Shown one piece after another: positions 24,838-32,916 of a stretch of 64,000 nucleotides of DNA. How positions within the stretch are numbered: position 1 is the first letter of the stretch; each line of letters begins with the position of its first letter. The position numbers and the translations under genes are program-made. Below the pieces are notes generated by a model, which worked only from the letters and a program-made list of their open reading frames with translations, searched no databases and was not told where the DNA came from. Source of the stretch: Streptomyces canus (GTDB lineage: Bacteria > Actinomycetota > Actinomycetes > Streptomycetales > Streptomycetaceae). The stretch covers positions 861,274 through 925,273 of the forward strand of contig NZ_KQ948658.1 in NCBI RefSeq assembly GCF_001514145.1. The letters are read 5' to 3'.

Positions 24838-25637
24838 TGAGCACCAACCGGGAGACGAGCCACGACATGCGTGACAGCGACATCGCCCTCCTGCTGGCCG
24901 ACGCCGCCGACGAGGTGGAGATCGGCATAGCCCCCTACCAGGCGGTGCTCCGCGGTGGCCGCAGGCGCCGGGCCCGCCGCTGGGCGGTGGCCGCGGCCAC
25001 GGCACTGGTGCTCGCGGGGTCCTCGGCGACCCTCGCGGTGGCGGGTCTGCCGGGCGGGGACGGGGGCCAGGTGGCGACCCAGCCGCTCGTCCCGGTCGAC
25101 GCCGACCCGTCCAGGGTCCTGCAGACCACCCTGGCCACCGGTACCGACCAGGGCAGTAAGTGGCGGGTCCTGATCGACGTCTGGTCCGCCCCGCGCGACG
25201 AGAAGCAGGCCGAGGCCCAGCGCGCCGCCATGGCCTTGCGCGGTGAGACCCCGCCGGACGCCCACAACGCCTCCGACCTCATCGGCAAGATCACGTACTT
25301 CGTGTACCGCGGCTACGGCGACAAGACGACGAAGATCATGGAGAACACGGTCCCCGCCTCGGACACCATGACCGGCACGGACCTCATCTCCGGCTCGCTC
25401 CCGCTCCGGCCCGACGCCAAGGCGGACGTCCGTCTCGTCATCGGCTACATCGCCAAGACCGCCCAGCGCGTCAACTGCACCTGGACGAACGAGACGGCGA
25501 CGGTGGTGGAGAAGGCCGGCTCCGCGACCGGCACCGACGTCCCGGCGATCCGGTCGGCGGCGGGCTCCCCCTACAACTGGTTCGTGTGCGTGGCACCGAA
25601 GGGCACCGAGTACAAGACCGCGGAGGTGATCGGGTAG
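24837..25637 (+). CDS. Single-pass membrane protein, probable anti-sigma partner
   Basis: A 266-residue protein. The cytoplasmic N-terminus (SDIALLLADAADEVEIGIAP) is followed by an RRRRARR stretch and one transmembrane helix (WAVAAATALVLAGSSATLAVAG, about residues 50-71). An extracellular domain of about 195 residues contains two cysteines (RVNCTW, WFVCVAP) that may pair. No zinc anti-sigma HxxxCxxC motif is seen, so this is a non-canonical partner at best. The tight coupling to the sigma gene (TGATG-style overlap) supports a joint function. ATG 24837 is preferred; GTG 24834 would add one residue. Confidence 0.8.
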   Translation: MSTNRETSHDMRDSDIALLLADAADEVEIGIAPYQAVLRGGRRRRARRWAVAAATALVLAGSSATLAVAGLPGGDGGQVATQPLVPVDADPSRVLQTTLATGTDQGSKWRVLIDVWSAPRDEKQAEAQRAAMALRGETPPDAHNASDLIGKITYFVYRGYGDKTTKIMENTVPASDTMTGTDLISGSLPLRPDAKADVRLVIGYIAKTAQRVNCTWTNETATVVEKAGSATGTDVPAIRSAAGSPYNWFVCVAPKGTEYKTAEVIG

Positions 25638-25650
25638 GGAACCGCCGGCC

Positions 25651-26292
25651 TCACAACCACCCTTGCTGCCGGGCCGCCCGTACCGCCTCCATCCGGTTGC
25701 GGGTGCCCGTCTTGCCGATGGCGGAGGAGAGGTAGTTGCGGACGGTGGACTCGGAGAGGTGGAGCCGGCGGGCGATGTCGGCGACCGTCGCGCCGTCCGT
25801 GGACGCCTTGAGGACATCGCACTCGCGGGCGGTGAGGGGGTTCGGGCCGGCGCTCAGGGCGGCCGCGGCGAGGGCGGGGTCGATCACGGTCTCGCCGGTC
25901 AGCACCCGGCGGATCGAGACCGCCAGCTCCTCCACGGGACCGTCCTTGACGAGGAAACCGGCGGCGCCCGCCTCCATGGCCCGGCGGAGGTAGCCGGGTC
26001 GTCCGAAGGTGGTCAGGATCAGCACCCGGCAGTCCGGCGCCTGGTCGCGCAGTTCGGCGGCGGCGTCCAGACCGCTCATCCCCGGCAGCTCGATGTCGAG
26101 CAGCGCCACGTCGGGGCGGTGGAGGAGCGCCGCGTCCACGATCGCGTCCCCGGCCGCGACCTGGGCCACGACCTCGATGTCCGGCTCCAGCCCGAGCAGC
26201 AGCGCGAGCGCCCCGCGCATCATGCCCTGGTCCTCGGCGAGCAGCACACGGATGGACTTGGCGGCCCGGTGCTCCCGGGGCATCTCGTTCAC
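25651..26292 (-). CDS. NarL/LuxR-type response regulator
   Basis: A 213-residue DNA-binding response regulator. The receiver domain (about residues 14-128) has AEDQ acidic residues, phospho-acceptor Asp66 in ALLDIELPG, and the Lys in FLVKDG. The C-terminal LuxR HTH (about 150-213) reads LTARECDVLKA, then TVADIARRLHLSESTVRNYL. It follows the sensor kinase on the same strand and is the DesR-like partner of it. The full unit is ABC ATPase, permease, kinase, regulator. Confidence 0.95.
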   Translation of the reverse strand: MNEMPREHRAAKSIRVLLAEDQGMMRGALALLLGLEPDIEVVAQVAAGDAIVDAALLHRPDVALLDIELPGMSGLDAAAELRDQAPDCRVLILTTFGRPGYLRRAMEAGAAGFLVKDGPVEELAVSIRRVLTGETVIDPALAAAALSAGPNPLTARECDVLKASTDGATVADIARRLHLSESTVRNYLSSAIGKTGTRNRMEAVRAARQQGWL

Positions 26293-26404
26293 GGCCCAAG
26301 AGTAGGGCGCGCGGGCGGGAGCGGTGGGGGTGTGACTTCGTTGCGCCGACGCGCAGGATCCTTGAGAACAGAAAGATCAGAAGAGGGGACGGACCCGTAC
26401 GCCG

Positions 26405-27760
26405 TCACCTGGCCGCCTCATCGATCCGGGCCCCGCACACCGCCCCCGCCGGCTCCCCCGGCCGCTCCGGCGTCACCGACTCGACCGGCAACTCGGCCCG
26501 CACCACGAATCCGCCCCGTGGCCCCGGACCTGCCTCCAACGACCCACCGGCCGCGGCCAGCCGCTCGGCGAGCCCCTTGAGACCGGTGCCGCCGACGACC
26601 GGGATGGACACCGTGCCGGCGTTCTCATCCCCGCACTCACCCACGGTCGGCGCCGTGGCCGCTGCCGTTCCCCGGCCGTCGTCCCAGACCCGCAGCCGTA
26701 CCCGTTCCGCCGAGCCCCGCACGGAGATCTCGCAGCGCTCCGCCCCGCTGTGCCGTACCGCGTTGGTGACCGCCTCGCGGACCACCCAGCCCAGCAGGGC
26801 CTCGGTCTGGGCGGCGAGCGGCTGGCCGGAGCGGTGGACGACCGGCTCGATGCCCGCGGCGCGCAGGGCCGAGGCGGCCCGGTCGAGGTCCGTGCTGAGG
26901 CTGCCCTCGCGGTAGCCGGTCACCGCTTCGCGGATCTCGGTGAGTGCCTGGCGGCCCACCGACTCGATGTCGGAGACCTGGACGAGCGCCGCGTCCAGAT
27001 CGCGGGGGGCGAGGCGCCGGGCCGCCTCCGACTTCACCACGATCACCGACAGCGTGTGCCCGAGCAGGTCGTGCAGATCGCGGGAGAACCGCAGCCGCTC
27101 CTCCTCGACCGCACGCCGGGCCAGTTCCTCGCGGGCCTCCCGCAACTGCCGTACCGCCTCGGAGAGGGACATGATCGCGGCCGTCACCATCGTGGAGATC
27201 CAGGTGGCGTACGCGGTGTCGAGTCCGCCCCAGCCGTCGCGGAAGACGGAGGCCGCGCCGGCGACCACGGTCACCACCGCGCCCACCCACCGCAGGTGAG
27301 GCAGCCGCACGACCGCGCCCGTCGCGAGCCCGAACAGGGGGAAGAACAGCAGCCAGTTGCCGCCGTACCCCATCGCCAGACCGCAGGTGACCAGTCCCAT
27401 CAGCACCAGGGCCACCCGAGTGGAGATCGCGTCGCGGGTCTTTTTGTGGAAGGCGCGGAAGGCGACGTAGATGTAGAGCGAGTTGAACGTGAGCAGTCCC
27501 AGGCCGCCGATCCACGGGTTGGGGGCCTCGCCCTGGAAGAGGTTGGAGAAGGCGCCCATCCCCATCAGCAGCCAGGGCAGCAGACCGAACCCGCTGCCCA
27601 GGCCCGCCTTCGTGTGGACCTCCCCGGCCTGCTGCGCGGCCTTGTACTCGGCGTTGAGGCGCTTCTTGTTCGCCTGGTAGTACCGCTGGTGCTCCCGCCC
27701 CTGGCGGGCCGCCTCGCGGATCTCGTCCACACGGCACGAGAGCTTGCGCGACCAGAACAT
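26405..27760 (-). CDS. Sensor histidine kinase (HisKA_3 type)
   Basis: A 451-residue membrane kinase with about six transmembrane helices between residues 55 and 200. The dimerisation/phosphorylation H-box FSRDLHDLLGHTLSV carries phospho-acceptor His230, and the HATPase_c domain has VREAVTNAVRHS and DDGRG. It is DesK-like. It starts at ATG 27760 (GGAGGAA upstream), 14 bases after the permease stop. A 112-base gap separates it from the response regulator. The stimulus is likely a compound exported by the adjacent ABC transporter or membrane stress; this is inferred. Confidence 0.93.
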   Translation of the reverse strand: MFWSRKLSCRVDEIREAARQGREHQRYYQANKKRLNAEYKAAQQAGEVHTKAGLGSGFGLLPWLLMGMGAFSNLFQGEAPNPWIGGLGLLTFNSLYIYVAFRAFHKKTRDAISTRVALVLMGLVTCGLAMGYGGNWLLFFPLFGLATGAVVRLPHLRWVGAVVTVVAGAASVFRDGWGGLDTAYATWISTMVTAAIMSLSEAVRQLREAREELARRAVEEERLRFSRDLHDLLGHTLSVIVVKSEAARRLAPRDLDAALVQVSDIESVGRQALTEIREAVTGYREGSLSTDLDRAASALRAAGIEPVVHRSGQPLAAQTEALLGWVVREAVTNAVRHSGAERCEISVRGSAERVRLRVWDDGRGTAAATAPTVGECGDENAGTVSIPVVGGTGLKGLAERLAAAGGSLEAGPGPRGGFVVRAELPVESVTPERPGEPAGAVCGARIDEAAR

Positions 27761-27774
27761 GACCGTTCCTCCGC

Positions 27775-28491
27775 TCAGAGGTTCCCGGCGTGCCGCCGGT
27801 ACGACAGGACAGCGTACGAACCGAACAGCAGCAGCCACAGTCCCAGCACGAGGACCGCGCCCGCCGTGGGCGCGTGGCCCGCCGCGACCGAACCGCCGAG
27901 CTGGGCGAAGCGGCCTGTGGGGGTGTACGCGGACAGCGTGCGCAGCCAGCCCGGGAAGAGGGTGACGGGAAACCACAGGCCGCCGATCACCGCGAGCCCC
28001 AGGTTGCAGACCATGTTCGCCACGCCGGTGGTCTGCCCGGTCAGCCGGTAGCCGTTGCCGAGCCCCAGCAGGGTGAACGGCACCGAGCCAAGCCACAGCA
28101 GCACCGCGATCGCCGCCCATTGCCACACGGCGAGCCGTACGCCGTTGACCAGGCCGCCCGCCGCGAGCACCGCCACGATCGCCGGAAGTACGGTCACCGA
28201 ACCGGTCAGGGCACGACCGAGCACCACCTGGTGCGACGGCATCGGCGTCACCCGCAGCTGCCGCAGCCAGCCGATCGCCCGGTCCTCGGCGACCCCGCCG
28301 CCGGTGTTCAGCGCCGAGCCGACCGCGCCGTACGCGGCCATGCCCACCATCGCGCCGGTCTTCCAGCCGGACTCGTCAGTGCCGAGGTTGGTGAACAGGA
28401 GGTACATCATCACGGGCATCGCGATCCCGCCGATCACAAAGCCGGTGTCCCGCAGGGTCCGGCGGACCTCCAGCCGTATGTAGTCGAGCAT
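27775..28491 (-). CDS. ABC-2 type transporter permease
   Basis: A 238-residue membrane protein with six predicted helices (for example VIGGIAMPVMMYLLF, AAIAVLLWLGSVPFTLLGL, AVLVLGLWLLLFGSYAVL). It contains the conserved ABC-2 stretch EDRAIGWLRQLRVTPM. The ATG overlaps the ATPase stop (TGATG), so the pair is translationally coupled and forms one exporter. Resembles DrrB/NatB-type drug or natural-product exporters. Confidence 0.9.
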   Translation of the reverse strand: MLDYIRLEVRRTLRDTGFVIGGIAMPVMMYLLFTNLGTDESGWKTGAMVGMAAYGAVGSALNTGGGVAEDRAIGWLRQLRVTPMPSHQVVLGRALTGSVTVLPAIVAVLAAGGLVNGVRLAVWQWAAIAVLLWLGSVPFTLLGLGNGYRLTGQTTGVANMVCNLGLAVIGGLWFPVTLFPGWLRTLSAYTPTGRFAQLGGSVAAGHAPTAGAVLVLGLWLLLFGSYAVLSYRRHAGNL

Positions 28492-29396
28492 CACACCGCC
28501 TCCGGGACGCGCGAGGTCAGTGCAAGGAACGCGTCGTCCAGGGAGGCCGGGGCGACCTCCAGGCCGCGGATCGCCCCCAGTTCGGCCAGGGCGATCACCG
28601 TGGCGTCGGAGTCGTCGGTACGCAGCAGGGCCCGCCCACCCCGCACCTCCACCGACCGCACCCCCGGTAACAGCGCCAGGCCCTCGCGGTCCCGGCCCGC
28701 CAGGTCCACGGCGACGAGGCTGCCGCCCGCCGCCCGTCTCAGCTGCTCGCCCGTGCCGTCCGCGATGATCCGGCCCCGGTCGACGACCAGGATCCGGTCG
28801 GCGAACGCGTCCGCCTCCTCCAGGTGGTGGGTGGAGAAGAGGACGGTGTGGCCGCGGCGGGCATACCCCCGCATCGAGGCCCAGAAGGCGTGCCGTGCCG
28901 CCACGTCCAGGGCGGCGGTGGGCTCGTCCAGGACGATCAGCGCGGGGTTCCCGGCGAGCGCGACGGCGAACCGCACTCTCTGGGTCTGGCCGCCGGAGAG
29001 CCGGTCCACCCGCCGCCCGGCCAACTCGGTGATCCCGGCCAGCTCCAGGGCCTCGGTCACGGGCAGCGGCGCAGGGTAGCGGCCGGCCACGAAAGCGACC
29101 AGCTCCCGCACGGTGACCCGCGGGACCGCCCGCGCCTCCTGGAGCATCGCGCCCACCCGGCCGGCCCGCACCGCGTCGGAAGGGGCCGCGCCGAAGAGCC
29201 GTACCGTGCCCGCGTCGGGCTCGTTCAGGCCGAGCAGCATCGAGATCGTGGTCGACTTGCCGGCTCCGTTGCGGCCGAGCAGCGCGACGGTCTCGCCGGG
29301 CGCGATATCCAGGTCGATCCCGTCGACGGCGCGTACGGCGCCGAAGGTCTTGACCGTGCCCCGGAAGGCCACGGCCGCTTCTGTCCCCTGTGTCAT
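28491..29396 (-). CDS. ABC exporter ATP-binding protein
   Basis: A 301-residue nucleotide-binding subunit. Walker A is LLGRNGAGKSTT, the Q-loop lies in GAMLQEARAV, the signature is LSGGQTQRV, and Walker B is LIVLDEPTAALD, with the H-loop STHHLEEAD. A C-terminal DrrA-like extension of about 80 residues follows (VRSVEVRGGRALLRT). ATG 29396 has a poor ribosome site. Together with the permease it should extrude a drug or lipid, with expression set by the downstream two-component pair. Confidence 0.93.
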   Translation of the reverse strand: MTQGTEAAVAFRGTVKTFGAVRAVDGIDLDIAPGETVALLGRNGAGKSTTISMLLGLNEPDAGTVRLFGAAPSDAVRAGRVGAMLQEARAVPRVTVRELVAFVAGRYPAPLPVTEALELAGITELAGRRVDRLSGGQTQRVRFAVALAGNPALIVLDEPTAALDVAARHAFWASMRGYARRGHTVLFSTHHLEEADAFADRILVVDRGRIIADGTGEQLRRAAGGSLVAVDLAGRDREGLALLPGVRSVEVRGGRALLRTDDSDATVIALAELGAIRGLEVAPASLDDAFLALTSRVPEAV

Positions 29397-29561
29397 ACCG
29401 ACGACGCTACGAATCGGGGGCGCCCGCCCGGCAGATGCGCTTGTACGGACTTGGGCAGGACAAATGTCACGGGTGTCGGGCCCGAACAACCGGACCCACC
29501 TGACACCCCGTCAGGAGCCTTCACAAGTCCGCTGAGCTCGGCTATACAGAGGGCGCCGGAC

Positions 29562-29575
29562 TGGAACGCGTTCTA
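29562..29575. promoter_or_regulatory. KstR operator (exact consensus)
   Basis: TGGAACGCGTTCTA fits TnnAACnnGTTnnA fully and is a near-perfect palindrome. It lies about 100 bases before the MaoC/alcohol dehydrogenase/SDR operon and about 165 bases from the divergent ABC ATPase. Operon control is the natural reading. Confidence 0.78.
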
Positions 29576-29672
29576 GATCGGCCCGCGACGACCTCGGTGC
29601 GGCCGACGGTGCGGACGGCCGTACCGAGGTCTTGACTCCGCCACGGTCGGATCCGCCACTGTCAGGAGCCGT

Positions 29673-30548
29673 ATGCCCATCGACGCAGCCAAGGCCCTCG
29701 CCGCCGAGCCCCGGACCGGCGAGATCTCCTGGAACTCCAAGGACGTCCAGCTCTACCACCTCGGCATCGGGGCGGGCTCGCATCCTGACAAGCCCAGCCC
29801 CGCCACCGATCCCGACGAACTGCGCTACACCCTCGAATCCCGGCTGCACGTCCTGCCGAGCTTCGCCACGGTGGCCGGCTCGGGGTCGCCGGGAGTGATC
29901 AGCGGACTGTCCATGCCCGGCATCGACGTCGATCTCGCCAAGGTCCTGCACGGCGGCCAGGCACTGACCATCCACCGTCCCCTCCCCGTCCAGGGCACCG
30001 CGACCGCCACGAACCGCATCGCCGCCGTGTACGACAAGGGCAAGGCGGCCGTCCTGGTCATGCGGACCGACGTCGCGGACGCCGAGGGCCCGTTGTGGAC
30101 CAACGACGCCCAGATCTTCGTACGGGGGGAAGGCGGCTGGGGTGGCGACCGAGGCCCCTCCGCCCGCCTAGACCCCCCGGCCGGCGAGCCCGACCGGACC
30201 GTGCAGCGCCCCATCCGCGAGGACCAGGCCCTGCTCTACCGCCTCTCCGGCGACTGGAACCCGCTGCACGCCGACCCGGAGTTCGCCAAGGTCGCCGGGT
30301 TCGAACGGCCCATCCTGCACGGGCTGTGCACCTACGGCATCACGCTGAAGGCGGTCGTCGACACACTGCTCGGCGGGGACGTGACCCGGGTGCGGTCGTA
30401 TGTCACCCGGTTCGCCGGGGTCGTGTACCCGGGGGAGACCCTGCGGATCCGCATGTGGCACACCCCGGAGTCCACCCGGGTCGCCGTCAGCGCGGTCGAG
30501 CGGGACGACGCGCCCGTCCTCACCGACACCATCGTCGAACACTCCTGA
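29673..30548 (+). CDS. MaoC-type (R)-specific 2-enoyl-CoA hydratase, double hot-dog
   Basis: A 291-residue hydratase 2 that adds water across a 2-enoyl-CoA. It has two hot-dog halves. The catalytic motif is in the C-terminal half: YRLSGDWNPLHADPEFA with the Asp/His pair, then FERPILHGLCTYG. It is closest in layout to actinobacterial sterol side-chain hydratases (ChsH/Hsd4B) and peroxisomal MFE-2 hydratase. First gene of a KstR-box operon with an alcohol dehydrogenase and an SDR. ATG 29673 follows AGGAGCC. The exact acyl substrate is not shown by sequence. Confidence 0.92.
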   Translation: MPIDAAKALAAEPRTGEISWNSKDVQLYHLGIGAGSHPDKPSPATDPDELRYTLESRLHVLPSFATVAGSGSPGVISGLSMPGIDVDLAKVLHGGQALTIHRPLPVQGTATATNRIAAVYDKGKAAVLVMRTDVADAEGPLWTNDAQIFVRGEGGWGGDRGPSARLDPPAGEPDRTVQRPIREDQALLYRLSGDWNPLHADPEFAKVAGFERPILHGLCTYGITLKAVVDTLLGGDVTRVRSYVTRFAGVVYPGETLRIRMWHTPESTRVAVSAVERDDAPVLTDTIVEHS

Positions 30549-30579
30549 ACCCAGAACGCCGTACGAGGGGAGCCGCACC

Positions 30580-31656
30580 ATGCGCGCAGCCGTACTGCAC
30601 GAGATCGGCCAGGAAAAACTCGAAGTCCTCGATGACGTCGAGGCGGTGGGCTTCGGGCCCGGCAGGGTACGGATCCGGGTCCGGGCCACCGGACTGTGCC
30701 ACTCGGACCTGTCCGCGATGGCCGGGGTCCTCCCGCAGCCGGCGCCCTTCGTCCCGGGACACGAAGGCGCGGGCGAGATCCTCGAAGTCGGGCAAGGCGT
30801 CAGCCACTTGAAGCCCGGCGACCGGGTCGTCGTCTGCTGGCTGCCCGCCTGCGGTGCCTGTCCCGCCTGCAAGCGCGGCCAGACCGAGCTGTGCCTGGCC
30901 GGGTTCATGAACGCGGGCACCCCCAACTTCCGGCGCCCCGGCGGCGATGTGTTCGGCTTCGCGGGCACCGGCACCTTCACCGAGGAGGTCGTCGTCGACG
31001 CGGGCTGCGCGGTGCCGATACCCGACGATGTGCCCTTCGACATCGCGGCACTGATCGGCTGCGGGGTCACCACCGGACTCGGCGCCGCGCTCAACACCGC
31101 GGACGTGGAGGCCGGTTCGTCGGTCGCCGTGATCGGCTGCGGCGGTGTCGGCATCTCCGCCATCCAGGGGGCGCGTCTCAAGGGCGCCGCCGAGATCGTC
31201 GCCGTCGACCCGGTCGCCTCGCGCCGCGAGGCCGCCCTCGAGTTCGGCGCCACCCGGGCCGTCTCCCCGGACGAACTGGCCGACGCCAAACAGCAGGTGA
31301 CCGCGGGCGAGGGCTTCGACTACGTCTTCGAGGTCGTCGGCAAGTCGGCGACCGCAAGGACGGCGTACGAGACCACCCGGCGCGGCGGCACCCTCGTCGT
31401 CGTCGGCGCGGGCGCCATGGACGACTTCCTCCAGCTCAACATGTTCGAGCTGTTCTTCGACGAGAAGCGCATCCTGCCGTCCATGTACGGCGGCGGGGAT
31501 GTCCTGCGCTCCTACGAGCGCACCATCGCCTTGTGGCGGGCCGGCCGCGTCGACCTGGACCGTCTGATCACCCACCGGGTGCCGCTGAGCGAGATCAACG
31601 AGGCGCTCGACCAGATGCGCACGGGGGCCTCGCTCCGCACGTGCATCGAGATCTGA
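30580..31656 (+). CDS. Zinc-dependent alcohol dehydrogenase
   Basis: A 358-residue medium-chain dehydrogenase. Catalytic zinc ligands are Cys in GLCHSD and His-Glu in GHEGAGEI. The structural zinc cysteines lie in LPACGACPACKRGQTELC, and the NAD-binding loop is VIGCGGVGISAIQGA, followed by VAVDP, which suggests NAD preference. Length is typical. ATG 30580 has GAGGGGAG upstream. It is the middle gene of the MaoC/ADH/SDR operon, so it probably oxidises a hydroxyl produced in the same acyl-chain degradation. Confidence 0.95.
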   Translation: MRAAVLHEIGQEKLEVLDDVEAVGFGPGRVRIRVRATGLCHSDLSAMAGVLPQPAPFVPGHEGAGEILEVGQGVSHLKPGDRVVVCWLPACGACPACKRGQTELCLAGFMNAGTPNFRRPGGDVFGFAGTGTFTEEVVVDAGCAVPIPDDVPFDIAALIGCGVTTGLGAALNTADVEAGSSVAVIGCGGVGISAIQGARLKGAAEIVAVDPVASRREAALEFGATRAVSPDELADAKQQVTAGEGFDYVFEVVGKSATARTAYETTRRGGTLVVVGAGAMDDFLQLNMFELFFDEKRILPSMYGGGDVLRSYERTIALWRAGRVDLDRLITHRVPLSEINEALDQMRTGASLRTCIEI

Positions 31657-31664
31657 GGGCCGCG

Positions 31665-32609
31665 ATGACCGAGCCACTGCCCCTCGAAGGGCTCACGGCG
31701 ATCGTCACCGGCGCCGGCCGGGGGCTGGGCCGGGCCGAGGCGCTGGAGCTGGCCCGGCTCGGCGCTGCCGTGGTCGTCAACGACTACGGACAGCCGGGTC
31801 GGGACGGTTCCGGCGAGGCCTCCGAGGGCCCCGCCGAGCAGGTCGCCGACGAGATCCGGGCCGCGGGCGGACAGGCCGTCGCCCACACCGGGGACGTGGC
31901 CGACCACCAACAGGCCGCTCGGCTCGTCGAGTTGGCGATCGGCGAGTTCGGCAAGCTGGACATCCTCGTCAACAACGCGGGCATCCTGCGCGACCGCATG
32001 GTCTTCTCCATGACCGAGGGCGAGTGGGACGCGGTGATCCGGGTCCACCTCAAGGGCCACTTCAACACGACCAGGTTCGCGGCCGCCCACTGGCGGGAGC
32101 GGTCCAAGGCGGCGGGCGGGCCGGTGTACGGCCGTATCGTGAACACCTCCTCGGAGGCGTTCCTCGCCGGGTCGGCGGGACAGCCCAACTACGCGGCCGC
32201 CAAGGGCGGAATCGTCGGGCTCACCACCTCGACGGCCCTCGCGCTCGCCAAGTACGGCGTGACGGCCAACGCCATCTGCCCGCGCGCCCGCACCCGGATG
32301 ACCGAGGACGTCTTCGCCGGCCTCGAGCAGCCCGAGGCGGGACTCGATCCCCTCGCCCCCGAGCATGTCGCCCCGCTTGTCGGCTACTTGGCCTCACCGG
32401 CGGCCGAGCGCGTCAACGGCCAGCTGATGGTCGTCCACGGAGGGATGGTCGTGGTCGTCGAACGGCCGCGGGTGCAGGCCAAGTTCGACAGCAAGCAGGA
32501 CACCTTCACCTACGACGAACTGGACGCCCTGCTCACCCCGCACTACGCGCGGCGGCCGGCGGAGGAGACGTTCGCGGCGGCCGAAGTGCTGGGACTCAAG
32601 AGGGAGTAG
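31665..32609 (+). CDS. SDR-family 3-hydroxyacyl-CoA/17-beta-hydroxysteroid-type dehydrogenase
   Basis: A 314-residue short-chain dehydrogenase. The N-terminal TGAGRGLGRAEAL loop binds the nucleotide. The NNAG block is present (LVNNAGILRD). The catalytic Ser lies in NTSSEAF and the pair is Y-x3-K in NYAAAKGG. The insert VVVNDYGQPGRDGSG and the long C-terminal tail are typical of the MFE-2/Hsd4A group (Rv3502c-like) rather than FabG. Last gene of the KstR-box operon. A strong terminator follows immediately. Confidence 0.95.
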   Translation: MTEPLPLEGLTAIVTGAGRGLGRAEALELARLGAAVVVNDYGQPGRDGSGEASEGPAEQVADEIRAAGGQAVAHTGDVADHQQAARLVELAIGEFGKLDILVNNAGILRDRMVFSMTEGEWDAVIRVHLKGHFNTTRFAAAHWRERSKAAGGPVYGRIVNTSSEAFLAGSAGQPNYAAAKGGIVGLTTSTALALAKYGVTANAICPRARTRMTEDVFAGLEQPEAGLDPLAPEHVAPLVGYLASPAAERVNGQLMVVHGGMVVVVERPRVQAKFDSKQDTFTYDELDALLTPHYARRPAEETFAAAEVLGLKRE

Positions 32610-32616
32610 ACGCGCA

Positions 32617-32650
32617 ACGGCCCGCTCCCCCGAGCGGGGGAGCGGGCCGT
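32617..32650 (+). terminator. Strong bidirectional hairpin terminator
   Basis: A perfect 15-base stem, ACGGCCCGCTCCCCC / GGGGGAGCGGGCCGT, closes on the tetraloop GAGC. It lies eight bases after the SDR stop and 17 bases beyond the stop of the convergent small gene, so it can end transcription from both sides. Confidence 0.85.
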
Positions 32651-32666
32651 GTGTCGTCGTCTGCCC

Positions 32667-32819
32667 TCAGGCCGCGGCCTCGGTCTGCTCGACCGACTTG
32701 CGGTGTCGGCCACGCGGGGCCGTCTCGCTGTCCTGGACCGAGACCGGACCCCGGTGCTTACCGTGGCCCGTGGACTCCTGGACGTCTGCAGTCGACTGGT
32801 TCGTGCTGGCGTCGCTCAT
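32667..32819 (-). CDS. Small hydrophilic Streptomyces protein
   Basis: A 50-residue acidic/basic mixed protein. It starts MSDASTNQS, has a central GHGKHRGPVSVQDSE and a RGRHRKS stretch, and ends in EAAA. The KHRGPVS...GRHR pattern recurs in small conserved proteins of streptomycetes, as I recall. The ribosome site (GGGGTGA) is about 10 bases from ATG 32819. No membrane segment, no Cys. Function unknown. Too short for typical gene finders, but supported by its own terminator side and codon bias. Confidence 0.6.
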   Translation of the reverse strand: MSDASTNQSTADVQESTGHGKHRGPVSVQDSETAPRGRHRKSVEQTEAAA

Positions 32820-32916
32820 GGAAGAAATTCACCCCGTCAACATGATCTTTCTTTACAGCGGGGCGAGTTTAACCGGCACACACAGGGCCGAATCCAGGCG
32901 GCCGGGCCAACCGGCA

